Origin: Haberlea rhodopensis
Taxonomy: Eukaryota > Streptophyta > Magnoliopsida > Lamiales > Gesneriaceae
DNA length: 64,000 nt
Direction: 5' to 3'
Assembly: GCA_907163345.1 (NCBI GenBank)
Contig: CAJQUN010001306.1
Location: 1-64,000 of the forward strand
Below are positions 20,172 through 30,869 of this stretch, one piece after another; the stretch's first letter is position 1; every line of letters begins with the position of its first letter. The position numbers and the translations under genes are program-made. The notes beneath the pieces were generated by a model. That model had not been told where the DNA came from, ran no database searches, and was given only the letters and a program-made list of their open reading frames with translations.

Positions 20172-20540
20172 ATGATACCCGAAGAAATATGGAGTGAAAA
20201 CGATGTAAAACTATCACATCTTAAAGTCTCCGGTTGTGCTACATTTGTACATATCAGTGATCAAAGCAGAAGTAAGCTTGATCCCAAATCCAAGAAATGC
20301 ACCTTCATCGGTTATGACGATGATGGATTTGGCTATCTCATATGGGATGATGAGAGCAAGAAGATAATCCGCAGTGGGGATGTTATCTTTAATGAAAAGG
20401 CTACGTACAAAGACATACACACAACGAGCACTCGTGAGTCAACGAATGATCCTGTCTATGTTGAGCAAGATGGTGCGCCAAAGAACATTATGTCACATCA
20501 TGAAAACGCAGAGCAGTGGAGAGTAGTTGGTGAACCGTAG
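20172..20540 (+). pseudogene. Integrase C-terminal block of the Tork-like element
   Basis: PEEIWSENDVKLSHLKVSGCATFVHISDQSRSKLDPKSKKCTFIGYDDDGFGYLIWDDESKKIIRSGDVIFNEK is split here only by a late stop; it is the standard copia integrase tail with the FIGY motif. The Met used is internal. The end of the frame runs into the spacer. Confidence 0.85.
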
Positions 20541-20726
20541 GTTCAGATTCCTCCGCATTGAGAAGATCGTCTCGACCTCATATACCAAATAGAAGGTATA
20601 TGAATTATCTGTTGCTTACAGATGGAGGAGAGCCTGAATTCTACGATGAAGCATGTCAGGCAGAGGATGCTGGCAAGTGGGAGATGCAATGAAAGATGAA
20701 ATGCAGTCTCTTATCTCCAACAATAC

Positions 20727-21278
20727 GTGGGAGCTAATGATGCTACCAAAAGAAAGAAAGTCATTCACAACAAATGGGTGTATCGTGTGAAGGAAGGAAG
20801 TGATGGATCAAGAAGGTTCAAAGCCCGGTTAGTAGTCAAAGGTTTCCAACAGAAAGAAGGAATTGATTACACCGACATTTTTTTACCAGTAATGAAGCTA
20901 ACCATTATTCGGGCAGTGTTGAGCATTTTTGATGCTCAAGAACTACACCTGGAACAACGGGACGTGAAAACTGCTTTTCTCCACAAGGATGTAGATGAAG
21001 AGATTTATATGGAACAACCAGAAGGATTCTCAGATATAGGAAGGGAAAATCTTGTCTTTAGGCTTCAGAGGAGCTTGTATGGTCTAAAACAAGTCCATCG
21101 GCAATGGTATAAGAAATTCAATGGTTTCATGCAGAGGCGAGGATTCCACAAGTGTAATGCTGACCATTGCTGCTATTACAAGAAGTACGAGTCCAGTTAT
21201 ATCATCTTGCTACTTTATGTCGATGATATGTTGGTAGCAGGACCAAACATGGATGGTAGCAGGACCAGACATGGATGA
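20727..21278 (+). pseudogene. pol: RT N-terminal half of the Tork-like element
   Basis: It contains HNKWVYRVKEGSDGSRRFKARLVVKGF, the DYTDIFLPVMKLTIIR block, MEQPEGF, LYGLKQVHRQW and the catalytic YVDD in LLLYVDDMLVAG. A local tandem duplication of about 20 bp after YVDD (ggtagcaggaccaaacatgg at ~21234 and ~21253) throws the frame off and ends the ORF. Confidence 0.88.
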
Positions 21279-21328
21279 GATCAAGAAGTTGAAGATGCAA
21301 CTATCAAATTAGTTTGACATGAAAGATC

Positions 21329-21670
21329 TTGGTCCAGCTAAACAGATTCTTGGGATGCGGATCACCAGAGATAAGCAAAAAAGGTATATTGCAGTTATCT
21401 CATGCTGAGTACACCAACCGTGTGTTGAATAGGTTCAACATTAGTGATGCTAAGGCAGTAAGTATGCCCTTGGGCAGTCACTTCAATTTATCCAAAGATC
21501 AGTCTCTGAAGACAGATGAGGAGAGAAACTTCATACCTCAGGTTCCCTATGCCTCATCCATTGGAATTCTTATGTATGTCATGGTTAGTACAAGACCAGA
21601 TATTGGCCATGCAATGGGCACTGTTAGCAGATTTATGTCAAATCCTGGAAAGACCACTGGGAAGCGGTGA
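21329..21670 (+). pseudogene. pol: RT C-terminal half of the Tork-like element
   Basis: It resumes with HAEYTNRVLNRFNISDAKAVSMPLGSHF and MVSTRPDIGHAMGTVSRFMSNPGK, the RT thumb/connection blocks of copia, after the duplication-caused frame change and a stop near 21312. It ends by a frameshift ahead of RNase H. Confidence 0.85.
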
Positions 21671-21689
21671 AATGGATCATGATGTATTT

Positions 21690-22154
21690 ACCAGGTACTA
21701 AACATAAATGTTTAGTATTTGGAAAGGGAGAAACAGAAATCCAAGGCTAAGTAGATGTAGACTTTGAGGGCGAAATCGATCGTAGAAGTACTACTGGTTA
21801 TCTATTTACACATTGGGAAGCACATCAGTTAACTGGATATCGTAGATACGGAAGATTGTAGCTCTATCAACTACAGAAGCTGAGTATGTAGCTGTGACTG
21901 AGGCTAGCAAGTAAATGATATGGTTACAAGGGTTGTTAACAGAATTGGGATTCAATCAAGTAAAGAATGTACTGTACAGTGACAGTCAGAGTGCGATTCA
22001 TCTGGCGAAGAATTCAGCATTCCATTCAAGAACCAAACACATTGGATTATGCTATCTCTTCATCAGCTTCTTGTTAGAGGAATATATATTGAAAGCGAGA
22101 AAATCGAAGGCAGTAAGAATCCGGCATATATATAACAATGGTTGTTACCATTGA
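21690..22154 (+). pseudogene. pol: RNase H relic of the Tork-like element
   Basis: Relic blocks include VDVDFEGEIDRRSTTGY (with an upstream stop), LSTTEAEYVAV, then the open part MIWLQGLLTELGF with DSQSAIHLAKNSAFHSRTKHIGL. The stop before Met (tgaggctagcaagtaa) and loss of the final I-R-x-x-V blocks show decay. Confidence 0.82.
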
Positions 22155-22253
22155 CAAACTGAAGTTATGTACAACTTCAGTTGGTCTTCAAGGATGAAGG
22201 CAAGGTTGAGCACACCACTGATCAAGGTATGAAGACAACTTGGAATCAGTCTT

Positions 22254-22265
22254 CAAGTGGGAGAT
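22254..22265 (+). promoter_or_regulatory. Polypurine tract of the Tork-like element
   Basis: CAAGTGGGAGAT directly before TGTTGAAG, the typical PPT of Tork-type copia elements. Confidence 0.82.
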
Positions 22266-22700
22266 TGTTGAAGTTTGACAAGCCACCAAGTTTGAAAATC
22301 CACCAGGTTTGTCCAACAAATATGCCCAACTTTTACTTGTTTTTCCACAATGATTTTCATGATTTCACACCAAGAATCTTCTTGGTTTCACACCATTTAT
22401 TTGGCTATATATAGGTAATGAATTTGCCTCATTTGTATCACGACACAATCAAAGTATAGTGAGTTTTGATAGAGAATAAAAAGTGTAGAGAGAATTAGAG
22501 TTGAGTTGAGCAATTTGCTCCTTCTCCGAGAGTCGAGAGTTTGTACTCCTCTTGTAATCCTTCATATTTGATATAGTGAAGTGTGTGTGCTCGATAGACG
22601 TAGGCGAGTTTTGTCGAACCACAAAAATCTTTGTGTCTCTGTTTTTGTGTATGCGTTGTTTTTTCTATCCATTATAGCTCCTGCAATTTTCGCAAGAACA
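22266..22700 (+). repeat. 3' LTR of the Tork-like element
   Basis: Starts TGTTGAAGTTTGACAAGCC after the PPT, contains a TATA box (ctatatatagg, 22405-22415) and is taken to end at ...AAGAACA. The end is a judgement, since there is no second LTR to compare. Confidence 0.65.
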
Positions 22701-22814
22701 TGACAGTAGTCATAGTTCCCTAAAATTTTTTTACGTTTGTTTCGTCTCATTTATCAAGTTTCTTCAATTTTGAAATGACAAATTCCTTTAAAATTTTCGG
22801 AATTTTTTATACAA

Positions 22815-22966
22815 TAAATTTTGGGTACCCGATACTACCTGACATTCTTGGGTACCGGATAGTCGGTTAGTATATTTTTTTATTCGGGTTCGGGTTGTAA
22901 AAAATGTTACCCGAAATTTTTGATACCCGACCCAAAAACCCAAACTCAATGCCATGCCCATCCCTG
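22815..22966 (-). mobile_element. hAT-like element end (MITE fragment)
   Basis: The minus strand begins CAGGGATGGGCATGGC, the common plant hAT terminal motif, followed by alternating cgggt/acccg words (gggtacccg, ttcgggttcggg, acccgaccc) typical of hAT MITEs. No matching left terminus or 8-bp TSD was found. Confidence 0.55.
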
Positions 22967-23013
22967 CAGCCAAGATTGCCTCAAATCATTATGTCAGCAA
23001 ATCCAAAAACATG

Positions 23014-23264
23014 CCACCAAGATATAGCTTTTGGTAAAGCGGCAAACACCTGATCCTACAATTGGTATCAGAGGAAAGGTCACGTGTTTGATTCCCATTA
23101 GTTGCAAGTTAGTAAAACTATTGGGAGAGAGATTGTTAGAGTGCAATAATTGTCCCTGCTTGGAGAGCGATCAAAGTATTGCGCTTGGACTTCTCTACGG
23201 TTTAAAGCTTGGAGTTGGACCACCAACTATAACTTTTGGTAAAACGCAAACACTTGATCCCACA
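23014..23264 (+). mobile_element. TRIM element, copy 1
   Basis: A remnant of the 5' LTR (23014-23060, ending ...CCTACA) is followed by a PBS (tggtatcagagg at 23063), about 70 bp of interior, a PPT (ttgggagagagat, 23121-23133) and a complete 131-bp LTR TGTTAGAG...CCCACA (23134-23264). The LTR remnant matches the end of the full LTR (ccaccaa-tata-cttttggtaaa). This meets the definition of a terminal-repeat retrotransposon in miniature with no coding capacity. Confidence 0.72.
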
Positions 23265-24470
23265 AGAGATTTATTTAGGCCAATGTATAAGGGTCCTTTG
23301 ATGTATCTAAAGATCCATTTCAGTGCTTGACAATGCTCCTTACCAGGGTTAGACATAAATCTACTAACAAGGCTCACAAGATAAGCCAAATCAGGTTTAT
23401 TGCACAACCTGGCATACATAAGGCTGCGAACACCACTAGTATGTACACCCTTCATATAGTCTGTCTTCTTCAGTAGTGTTGACTGTGTACTAGATAGTCT
23501 AAAATGTTGAGCTAGCGACTCCTAGATAGGCTTGTATTCTTTCATCCGAACCACTCAAGAACTTTCTGAAGATAGTTTGTCTGAGTTAAAGTAAGTTCTC
23601 TGAGGCATTTCTCCTGGTTATTTCCATCCCTATTATAGGAAGGTCTTTCATTTCAAACTCTTTGCTAAGATCCTTCTTGAGTAATGAATTTCCTTGATGT
23701 TTCTTGCTTGCTAGTAACATGTCATCAACATAGCATCAAACCTCATATAGCATTGTCTAGGTGCTTGCTTAATATCATACTTGATCTTTTTGCAAGCACA
23801 CCAGTGGTATTTTTGACGTCAAGACTCTCCGGTTGGTTCGTATAGATTTGTTCATCTTTCCTTATAAGAATGCAGTTTTCACTTCTAATTGTTTGAGTTC
23901 AAGGACAAGAGTCGCTATTACAGATACCATTCTGATTGACCTATGTTTAACCAACAGAGAAGATATTCCATAAAAATCTATGCCTTCTGCTTGAGCATAA
24001 ACCTTCACAGCAAGTCTAGCCTTGTATCTTGGGGGTTCTACTCCTGAAATCCCATCCTTTACTTTTAATATCCACGTGGAACCTATTGTGTTCCATCATG
24101 TTGATTTGGGGACCAATTTCCAGATGTCATTCTTGTTCAAGGAGTCAATTTCATCTACCATGGCATGTTCCCATTGTTTTTTTTTCTTTTGAGTTCATGG
24201 CCTATTTACACTTGTTGGTTCACATTCTGACATGTCTTGTGCTACTGTGAAAGCATAAGAGATCAGGTTTGCATGTCCAAACCCTATGGGTGGTCTCACC
24301 ACTCAGCTTTGTCTCTCCCTAACTAATCGATAGTCATTTAATTTGGATATCTCCTATGTCATGGTGTTGTGTTGATCATCAGGGGACTGAGATTCTCTCT
24401 CTGAATTAATCCTTATCTCTTGTAGCTCCACCTTGACTAATATATCACTAGTTGTGGAATGATCATGATA
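23265..24470 (-). pseudogene. Copia RT relic (minus strand)
   Basis: On the minus strand one reads, with many breaks, the integrase-RT spacer (PPIGFGHANLISYAFTVA near 24240-24310), the EHAMVDEIDSLNKNDIW block, RYKARLAVK, LELKQLEVKTAFL and finally VRSLMYARLCNKPDLAYLVSLVSRFMSNPGKEHCQALKWIFRYIKGP (split by no stop but fused into TRIM sequence at its end). RNase H, integrase and LTRs are missing; the TRIM borders it. It is a truncated Tork-type copia. Confidence 0.82.
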
Positions 24471-24830
24471 GATTATAGGTTTGGACTTTGCCTTCTTCAT
24501 AGGGAATTGATCCTCCCTAAAGTTTACAGACATCGCTTACCAAGCTTTAATCATATCATTTCAATGATCTATTGTGCCTTCTATTTCACTCCATTAATTC
24601 TACATGTGAGCTTAAATGAGAGTGGGTATTCTTGTAACTGTGATTTATCACAACTGGTTGATAGAGTCATTGCATATAGACTTAAAATAACATGTATCGT
24701 TGTGTTGATAGGAGTTTGGACAATAAGTGTAACATTGGTCTAAATGGGTTTGTACAAAATATTTTATCAATGTCTTCTAGCGTATCCTTCCATTTGAAGA
24801 AATAATGGGAGATGTAGAGGTAATGGCTTC
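24471..24830. other. Unassigned region
   Basis: Nothing recognisable; no coding frame with family motifs on either strand. Confidence 0.3.
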
Positions 24831-25211
24831 GAACTTCCATGTACAGATTCGTGTGCATTTAATTTATTGCATTTACCTGTTTTGATGTTTTGGGATGCAT
24901 TGTTAAAGCATTTTATATGTTTGATAAAATACAAAAAATATTGTTTGGAACGTGTTAGATAAAATGCTTCAACAAAATTGTTTTTACCTTGTCAACTTGA
25001 ATGCTTTTCAAATGAATTACGAAATGGTTAATCGGTTTTTAGAGTGGGTTATGTTAAGTGTTTTTCGCTCGGTTAAGAAACTAAACTAAATATAATCTCT
25101 CGGTGCTCGGTTTGAGTTTGCACATTTCAAGAATAAGAGCTGTTGTAGCTCTATCGCAAAAAGTTTTAAAGGGTGTTTATTCACCTCTAAGCACCCCAAT
25201 TGATCGCAACA
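24831..25211 (+). repeat. 3' part of an unclassified 5' LTR with PBS (family F)
   Basis: The sequence ends ...GATCGCAACA and is followed at 25214-25225 by the PBS TGGTATCAGAGC, so the stretch before it is the end of an LTR. The left limit is a guess. About 250 bp of leader follow before an A-like LTR interrupts at 25461; no gag is reached. Confidence 0.55.
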
Positions 25212-25460
25212 AGTGGTATCAGAGCGGGTTGTTCTTGAAAGAGCATGCCAACCGATCTTTTATAATCTTTGAGAAAAAAATCATTTTTTTCATGAGCATG
25301 AAATATTTTCATTACATATTTTTAAAAATTGGCGTATATAACTTTTAACATAAAAATTATTTTCATTGCACTCATTATGCTCAAAAATAATTTTAAAATC
25401 CATTTTAAATGTTCAAATTTTCGTGCAGATTGTCCAAAGTTCATTTTTAAATATAAAATT

Positions 25461-25758
25461 TGTTAGGATCAATGAAGTGTTTAGAAAGAGTGTTGGATAC
25501 ACACTTATGGGTTTTTGGGTTTTTCTGGTGATACCAATCTTTCTCGGGACTAAAATTGAGTTCTCAATATAAACAGGTAGGCTGCCCACTTGAAATGAAG
25601 TGGGGAAAAAGTATGGTGTTTCCTAGGTTAAACAACTTAGTCTATGGCAGATAAGTAAAATGAATAAGCCGCAGAAAGTAAATAGACATGAGATTTTTAT
25701 GGATGTTCGAAGCTTAAACTTCTATGTATCCCTTTTTTTCCTTTCAGACCGGTATTCA
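25461..25758 (-). repeat. A-like LTR, left piece
   Basis: Begins tgttaggatc like the LTR of element A and shares ordered words with it (gtgtttagaa, gttcgaagc, ctttcag/ctttgcagg, attcactagaag across the insertion). It is clearly diverged from A. The solo LTR C is inserted at attca. Confidence 0.65.
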
Positions 25759-25952
25759 TGATAGGGTTGAATATTACGTGTATTTTTTCAATGATATGTA
25801 TATATTTTCGTGTAGATTCCGATATGATGTTATGCTTTTTGGTATTTATTTGGTTGTTTTAGGAATCTAGGTGGAAAGTGGAAGAATTAAGCTAGAATGA
25901 AGAAAATGGATCAAACCGAGGCAAAAATTGAAGAATTTGGATTATGGCATGA

Positions 25953-26203
25953 CCGATCGATCGGACGTGGAGCGCGATCGATCGAATGAGACAGAGTTTT
26001 GGCCAACAAGAAAAAGAAGAGCTCGATCGATCGGAAACTTATGCTTGATCGATCGAGCATGGCAGAGAATTATCAAGCGAGATTGAAGAAAGCTCGATCG
26101 ATCGGCAGTTGATGCTCGATTGATCGAGCGAGGCAGAAAAAGTCAGGGCCGAGAGTTTAAAGTGCTCGATCGATCGAGACAATATTACCGATCGATCGAG
26201 CAA
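25953..26203 (+). repeat. CGATCGATCG palindrome array in solo LTR C
   Basis: About eight copies of cgatcgatcg (some as tcgatcgatcga, one degenerate as cgattgatcg) at 20-45-bp spacing, ending 70 bp before the TATA box at 26273-26281. Confidence 0.88.
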
Positions 26204-26272
26204 CAGAATTTTCAGAAAAAAAAGACTTGATTGAGTTTGATCTATTGGGAACACTTCCATCCACCTCCTCTT

Positions 26273-26281
26273 CTATAAATA
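26273..26281 (+). promoter_or_regulatory. TATA box of solo LTR C
   Basis: ctataaata in a C/T-rich context (cctcctcttctataaataag), downstream of the palindrome array. Confidence 0.65.
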
Positions 26282-27277
26282 AGGGACTTAGGGCAAGAAT
26301 TAAATGACCAATATCAGACCCAATATCATATCATAGACCATATTTCAGCCTCCTTTCATCCTCCAACAACAATAAAAATTTAGAGAAAAAGCCTTTGAAG
26401 TGCAAGGAAGGAAGCAAGGGAAGAAGTAACGTTCAACGCACGTATTCGACTCCTACATTATCGTACTTCTAAACTTTAGTTGTTTTGATTTTCAAATTTA
26501 TTTATGTTTATGAGGTTGAGAAACAATTATTTTTTAGTTTGATTTGAATATAAATTAAGTTTATTTTATCAAGGTTAGGGAAGATTGTGATTGAGTCATT
26601 GATTTGAATGTGTTTGAGTGGATTAATTTTTTTATGAATGAATTATAACCTTAATGCTATCAAAGCCTTGATAACTTTGATTGAATTTGTGAATTATAAT
26701 TGAGATCGAGAGATAAAGTTATAATACACTATAATAATTCGTGTTGTATGTTAAAGATTTAGATCGAGAGATTAAATCACATCACTTTGATTTGAAAGAT
26801 TTACAGTTAACGGTTTTCATCGAGATTTATTAAATATTAAATTGTTTAAGTGAACGTGAGTTACTTGTTTCAATTTAATATTAGTTTCAATATAGCTTGA
26901 GAAAGTGTATTGATTATATTAGGGAATCCGTCACCTTAAGAATTAATTGGGTAGTAATTATTCTTACAAACAAATCGTTGACGATAACACAATTGAACCA
27001 ACATCTTGATAAATTTCTTGAGTGGAATTCCTTCACATCTTCAAAGGAGTTGATTTAGTTTTGAGTTCTTAAGTTTTTAGTTTAATTAGATAATTATTCA
27101 TTTATTTCGTAGGCTAAATATAATTTTGCTAATTTTATTTGGTACTTATACATTAGTCCTAGTGGGTACGACATCCTTATTTCTAAATCACTATACTAAA
27201 ACTTGACACCGTGCACTTGCGATCTAAAATCGCTACACTGGAATTAATTGTTTAAAAAAATAAAAGCGATCAATTCA

Positions 27278-27714
27278 CTAGAAGAATTGATTTATACAAT
27301 ACAACAGCAGAAGCCCAACCAGATCAAATTCCTTCTTATGATATAAAATCTTAGCACACTCTTCCATATACAAATCCGAATCAATCTGATGAATGCAAGG
27401 TTTTATCACTCTCTTTCGCATGATAAACTCTTTGAAGTACCTTGAGTATATATCCCCTTTTTCCTTTTCAGATAGGTATTCACTAGAAGAATTGATTTAT
27501 ACAATACACCAGCATAAGCCCAACTAGATCAAATTCCTTCTTATGATATAAAATCTTAGCACACTCTTCCAGATACAAATCCGAATCAATCTGATGCATG
27601 CAAGGTTTTATCACTCTCTTTCTCATGATAAACTCTTTGAAGTACCTTGAGTGATTCTTGTGCAGTACTCTTGAACATTGGTTGTTCATATATGCGAGTA
27701 ATCTATACTGCTTT
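27278..27714 (-). repeat. A-like LTR, right piece, with a 205-bp tandem duplication
   Basis: Continues the A-like LTR (ctagaagaattg against ctagaagacttgg in A; agcacactcttcc against aatcacactcttc). The block starting attcactagaagaattg at 27273 recurs at 27478, giving two copies with few differences. Confidence 0.65.
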
Positions 27715-28290
27715 TGATTGCACTTTACTTTACAATAAAATTCAATTTTAACACGATTAAATCGCAAGTGCACGGTTGTCAAGTTTTAGTATAGAATATG
27801 AAGAACATGTTGTTGATCCCAAACAAGGACAAACTGTAAGTACCAAATAAGACGCTTTAAAATGTATTTAGCCTATGATATTGTATTAATAATTAAACTA
27901 ATTAACTAAATTAAACTACTAATCCAACCAAGTGAATCATAATAAAAGAGAAAAATCCACTTGAGAAATTATCAAGACGTCGGTTCACTAACATAATCTC
28001 CTACAACCCTCGATTGACTATCCATATATCTCTAAGGTGATGAGTTTTCCTAGTTTATTCAATATAGTATGGTCAATCTATATCTAGTCTAATATTAACA
28101 TGCAAAAAGTCACTCCGATGTACTTTGTGAACAATCAATATTGCGTTATGATTTGTGAAAATTGCTAGCCTTCAATTGAGTAATCTATTGCTATCACACA
28201 TATTTTTAATCTCATCTCTCGATCTCCATCTGAAATCCACTGCATAAGTTACTATGTCGTATCGTAATATGTTGTATCGTAATATCACAG
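27715..28290 (-). repeat. Family C LTR fragment (copy 3)
   Basis: Reads as the reverse complement of the 3' part of LTR C: aatcgcaagtgcacggt, tcaagttttagtata, ctaaggtgatgag, ctcgatctccatc. The rest of the LTR, including the palindrome array, is missing. Confidence 0.7.
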
Positions 28291-29299
28291 TGGAAGATCG
28301 AGATTGAAGATGGAGCACCAAGATTCCAGACATGTACGATGGAAACAAAATGTAATAGGATTGCATTGCATACCTGTATCATATTAGACAGACTTGTCAT
28401 CCGCGTATGGCTCACGTGGATCAATTAGGAAAAGGCCGCAATCGTCCATATTTATTTTTATTATGCATATGATGTATGATAAATGTTTGTTTGTATGTTT
28501 TATTAGTACATATGATTTCATGAATAAAACATAGTTGCATGAATCAGACAAACAAACAAACGAGCATTTGATGAGATTTTAAAATAAATTAAATCTCTCT
28601 TTTGAATATGATTCAAATTTTTTAATATCAAACTTTTAAGGGGAGCTCAAAAGGGTTTGTTGCTTCCTGTCTTCCATCAACAGTTAAGCCATGAGACGCA
28701 ATTTGTGTCATCTTGCCTTACTCACCCACATGGGGGCATCTGGCATGAGAAAGCTGTGTGTTTAACTGCCACTTAATTAAGGATGCAGTTATATTAACCT
28801 TTTAGATTACTCACCCATGTGGGGTCTTTTGGGCGTGACATTTCCATCTGTGGGATGGGTTACTTTGACGTGAGAATGCATAATTATCATGTCAACGTAG
28901 GGTTGTGTCAATCGTGAGACAAATATCTTGGGGGTTGCATATAATGCAATTGTGATCTACCTTTAGCATCATGCGGCTGGTGGCCCACGTCTGGGACTTT
29001 CATGAGCTAGTTGGACTCCAAGCCTACTAAGAAAATAGGATTTTTCGTTCATTTGTCATGAGGGTGATGAATAAAAAAAATTTAGTTGGAGCATTCAATA
29101 ACTAATGTCCATGGTTTTTGAATTAATTAATAGTCAAATGATTTGCTTATATTTTCTGTTTATTCTCAATATTGTGATTACCGAGAATCCGATTACATCA
29201 AGTCTCCATACAAACAAATTAATTGGACCAGATTATTTTGATTGACTATGTAATTTAAAATAGTGATTGCTTCTAAAAGATTACTATATATCCTTGTTG
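28291..29299 (+). other. Noncoding stretch, possibly leader of copia E
   Basis: No coding region. It holds the repeated words ctcacccacatgggg (28720) and ctcacccatgtgggg (28807). It precedes the gag relic of family E and may be its leader, but no LTR or PBS is visible here. Confidence 0.35.
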
Positions 29300-29360
29300 G
29301 GAAGCCTCTTGTTGAAGTGTCTCCTTTATGGTCTGATGGAGAGATCACTTCACTTGAGAA

Positions 29361-29880
29361 GTGATATATGATGATCTCGACATAAGGTGTTATATGATAG
29401 CATCAAGGTCGAATGAGTTTCAACATAGATATGTGGAATTTGCTCACACCGTTGATATTTTTCAACACCCACAAATGTTGTTTGGTGAACGGAAGATAAT
29501 ACTGAGACTCACAATTTCAAAAGAGGTATTTTCATTTCACCTGCAAGATGGGGCTTCGGTCTATGAGCATCGTGTAAAAAAACTATCTCTTGTTGAGAAA
29601 TTAGAAAATCTGAATGTGACAATACCTCATTAACTGGTTGTAGAATTGATCTTATAGTCAAAATATTGGAAACTCATGAATCCTTGATTCAAAAGGAGAA
29701 ACTTGTTCTTCGTGTTGAATATTCTTCCAATGGTAGGAAGGATTCAAGGATAAAGAAGAGGAAGGAAAATGGTTCCCGACCTCAATGGTAGCAACTAAGA
29801 AGGAGAGGCGGCTATGTTTTCACTGCTGTCACTGGCGCAAAACTGCGTGGAATACCTAGACCAGAAGCGTTAAATAATGG
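29361..29880 (+). pseudogene. gag: Gag relic of E
   Basis: The 90-residue open part reads like a copia UBN2 gag (YVEFAHTVDIFQHPQMLFGE, SVYEHRVKKLSLVEKLENLNV). Past the stop at 29633, a basic stretch and the damaged knuckle start CFHCCHWRKTAW follow at about 29811. Confidence 0.65.
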
Positions 29881-30869
29881 TGTATTTTTATTAAAATTAA
29901 TGTTTCTATTGGTTCTACTTTCTGGTATATGATACCAGTTGTCCTCACATTTTTACAATGACTTGTATATGTAGAGAAGAGTAAAGAGCCCTAGGAAGGT
30001 GACGCCTACATGAGACTAAGCATTGTAGCAAGAGTTGTTGCAAATGTTATTTGAAACATTTATTTAATACAAATGTTAAACTGGTTTGAAACTATTTTTA
30101 AACAACATATTCAATGAAAACATAATTCATAGTTTGATAGTGAATATCATTATTTTAAATTTGTAAATATGATTTGCAGTTTTTTTAAGAATGCATGTTT
30201 TATTGAATCTGATGAACTTATGAACAAGAATATGATTATGTTCAAAGAATATAAAATGATGATAACTTAAACCCCACATATCTTTGACATGTGCTGATGG
30301 TCCTTTGAATTTGATTCATATGGACATATGTGGAGCACTAAATGTTAGTACAAGAGGAAATTGAGTTATCTTAAAGAGATTGTGATTCTCTCCCAGTAGC
30401 TCTCTAAAGTTACATATTTGTTGAACATAATACATACAAATGTAGTGATCAAAGTTCCATATACGACATGGACTGAAAAATAAAATCCAAATATGGATTT
30501 GAGATTGTTCTGTTTGTGAAGCAGCTAGTGGGAGATGAGTTTGATAGTTGATCCATCTTATACTATTTTGTGGACTTTATACTATCAATTGGAGACAAAG
30601 TGTTTGTCTCCACAAGTGTAGTCTTTCTAGAGAAAATGTTTCTAGTAGAAAGGAATTGCAAGATAATATGACTTGAAAGGGTTCAAGAACCAGAAACCAC
30701 TGGAAACGTGAAAACGATGAAATTACTTGAGTCAATCATGACCTTTAAAGTACACATACCAAGGAGATCTAAAAGTGTTTCAAGAACTCCTAGTATATTG
30801 AATTTATTCTAGAAAGTAGTCAAAATGATTTTGATCATGCATGTGATCCTAGGACTTGCAAGAATACGA

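Larger units (their letters stand above)
19781..22700 (+). mobile_element. 5'-truncated copia element (Tork-like)
   Basis: It retains an integrase relic, integrase tail, RT and RNase H on the plus strand, then a PPT and a 435-bp 3' LTR. Gag, protease and the 5' LTR are missing. RT wording (LYGLKQVHRQWYKKFN, LLLYVDDMLVAG) resembles Tnt1/Tork-type copia. Confidence 0.85.
25759..27272 (+). mobile_element. Family C solo LTR with TSD attca
   Basis: The 1514-bp sequence runs TGATAGGG...GATCA and is flanked by attca at 25754-25758 and 27273-27277. Removing it rejoins the A-like LTR at ggtattcactagaag. It contains a cgatcgatcg array (25953-26203) and a TATA box (ctataaata, 26273). No PBS, PPT or coding region is present, so it is a solo LTR, presumably left by LTR-LTR recombination. 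Confidence 0.82.
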
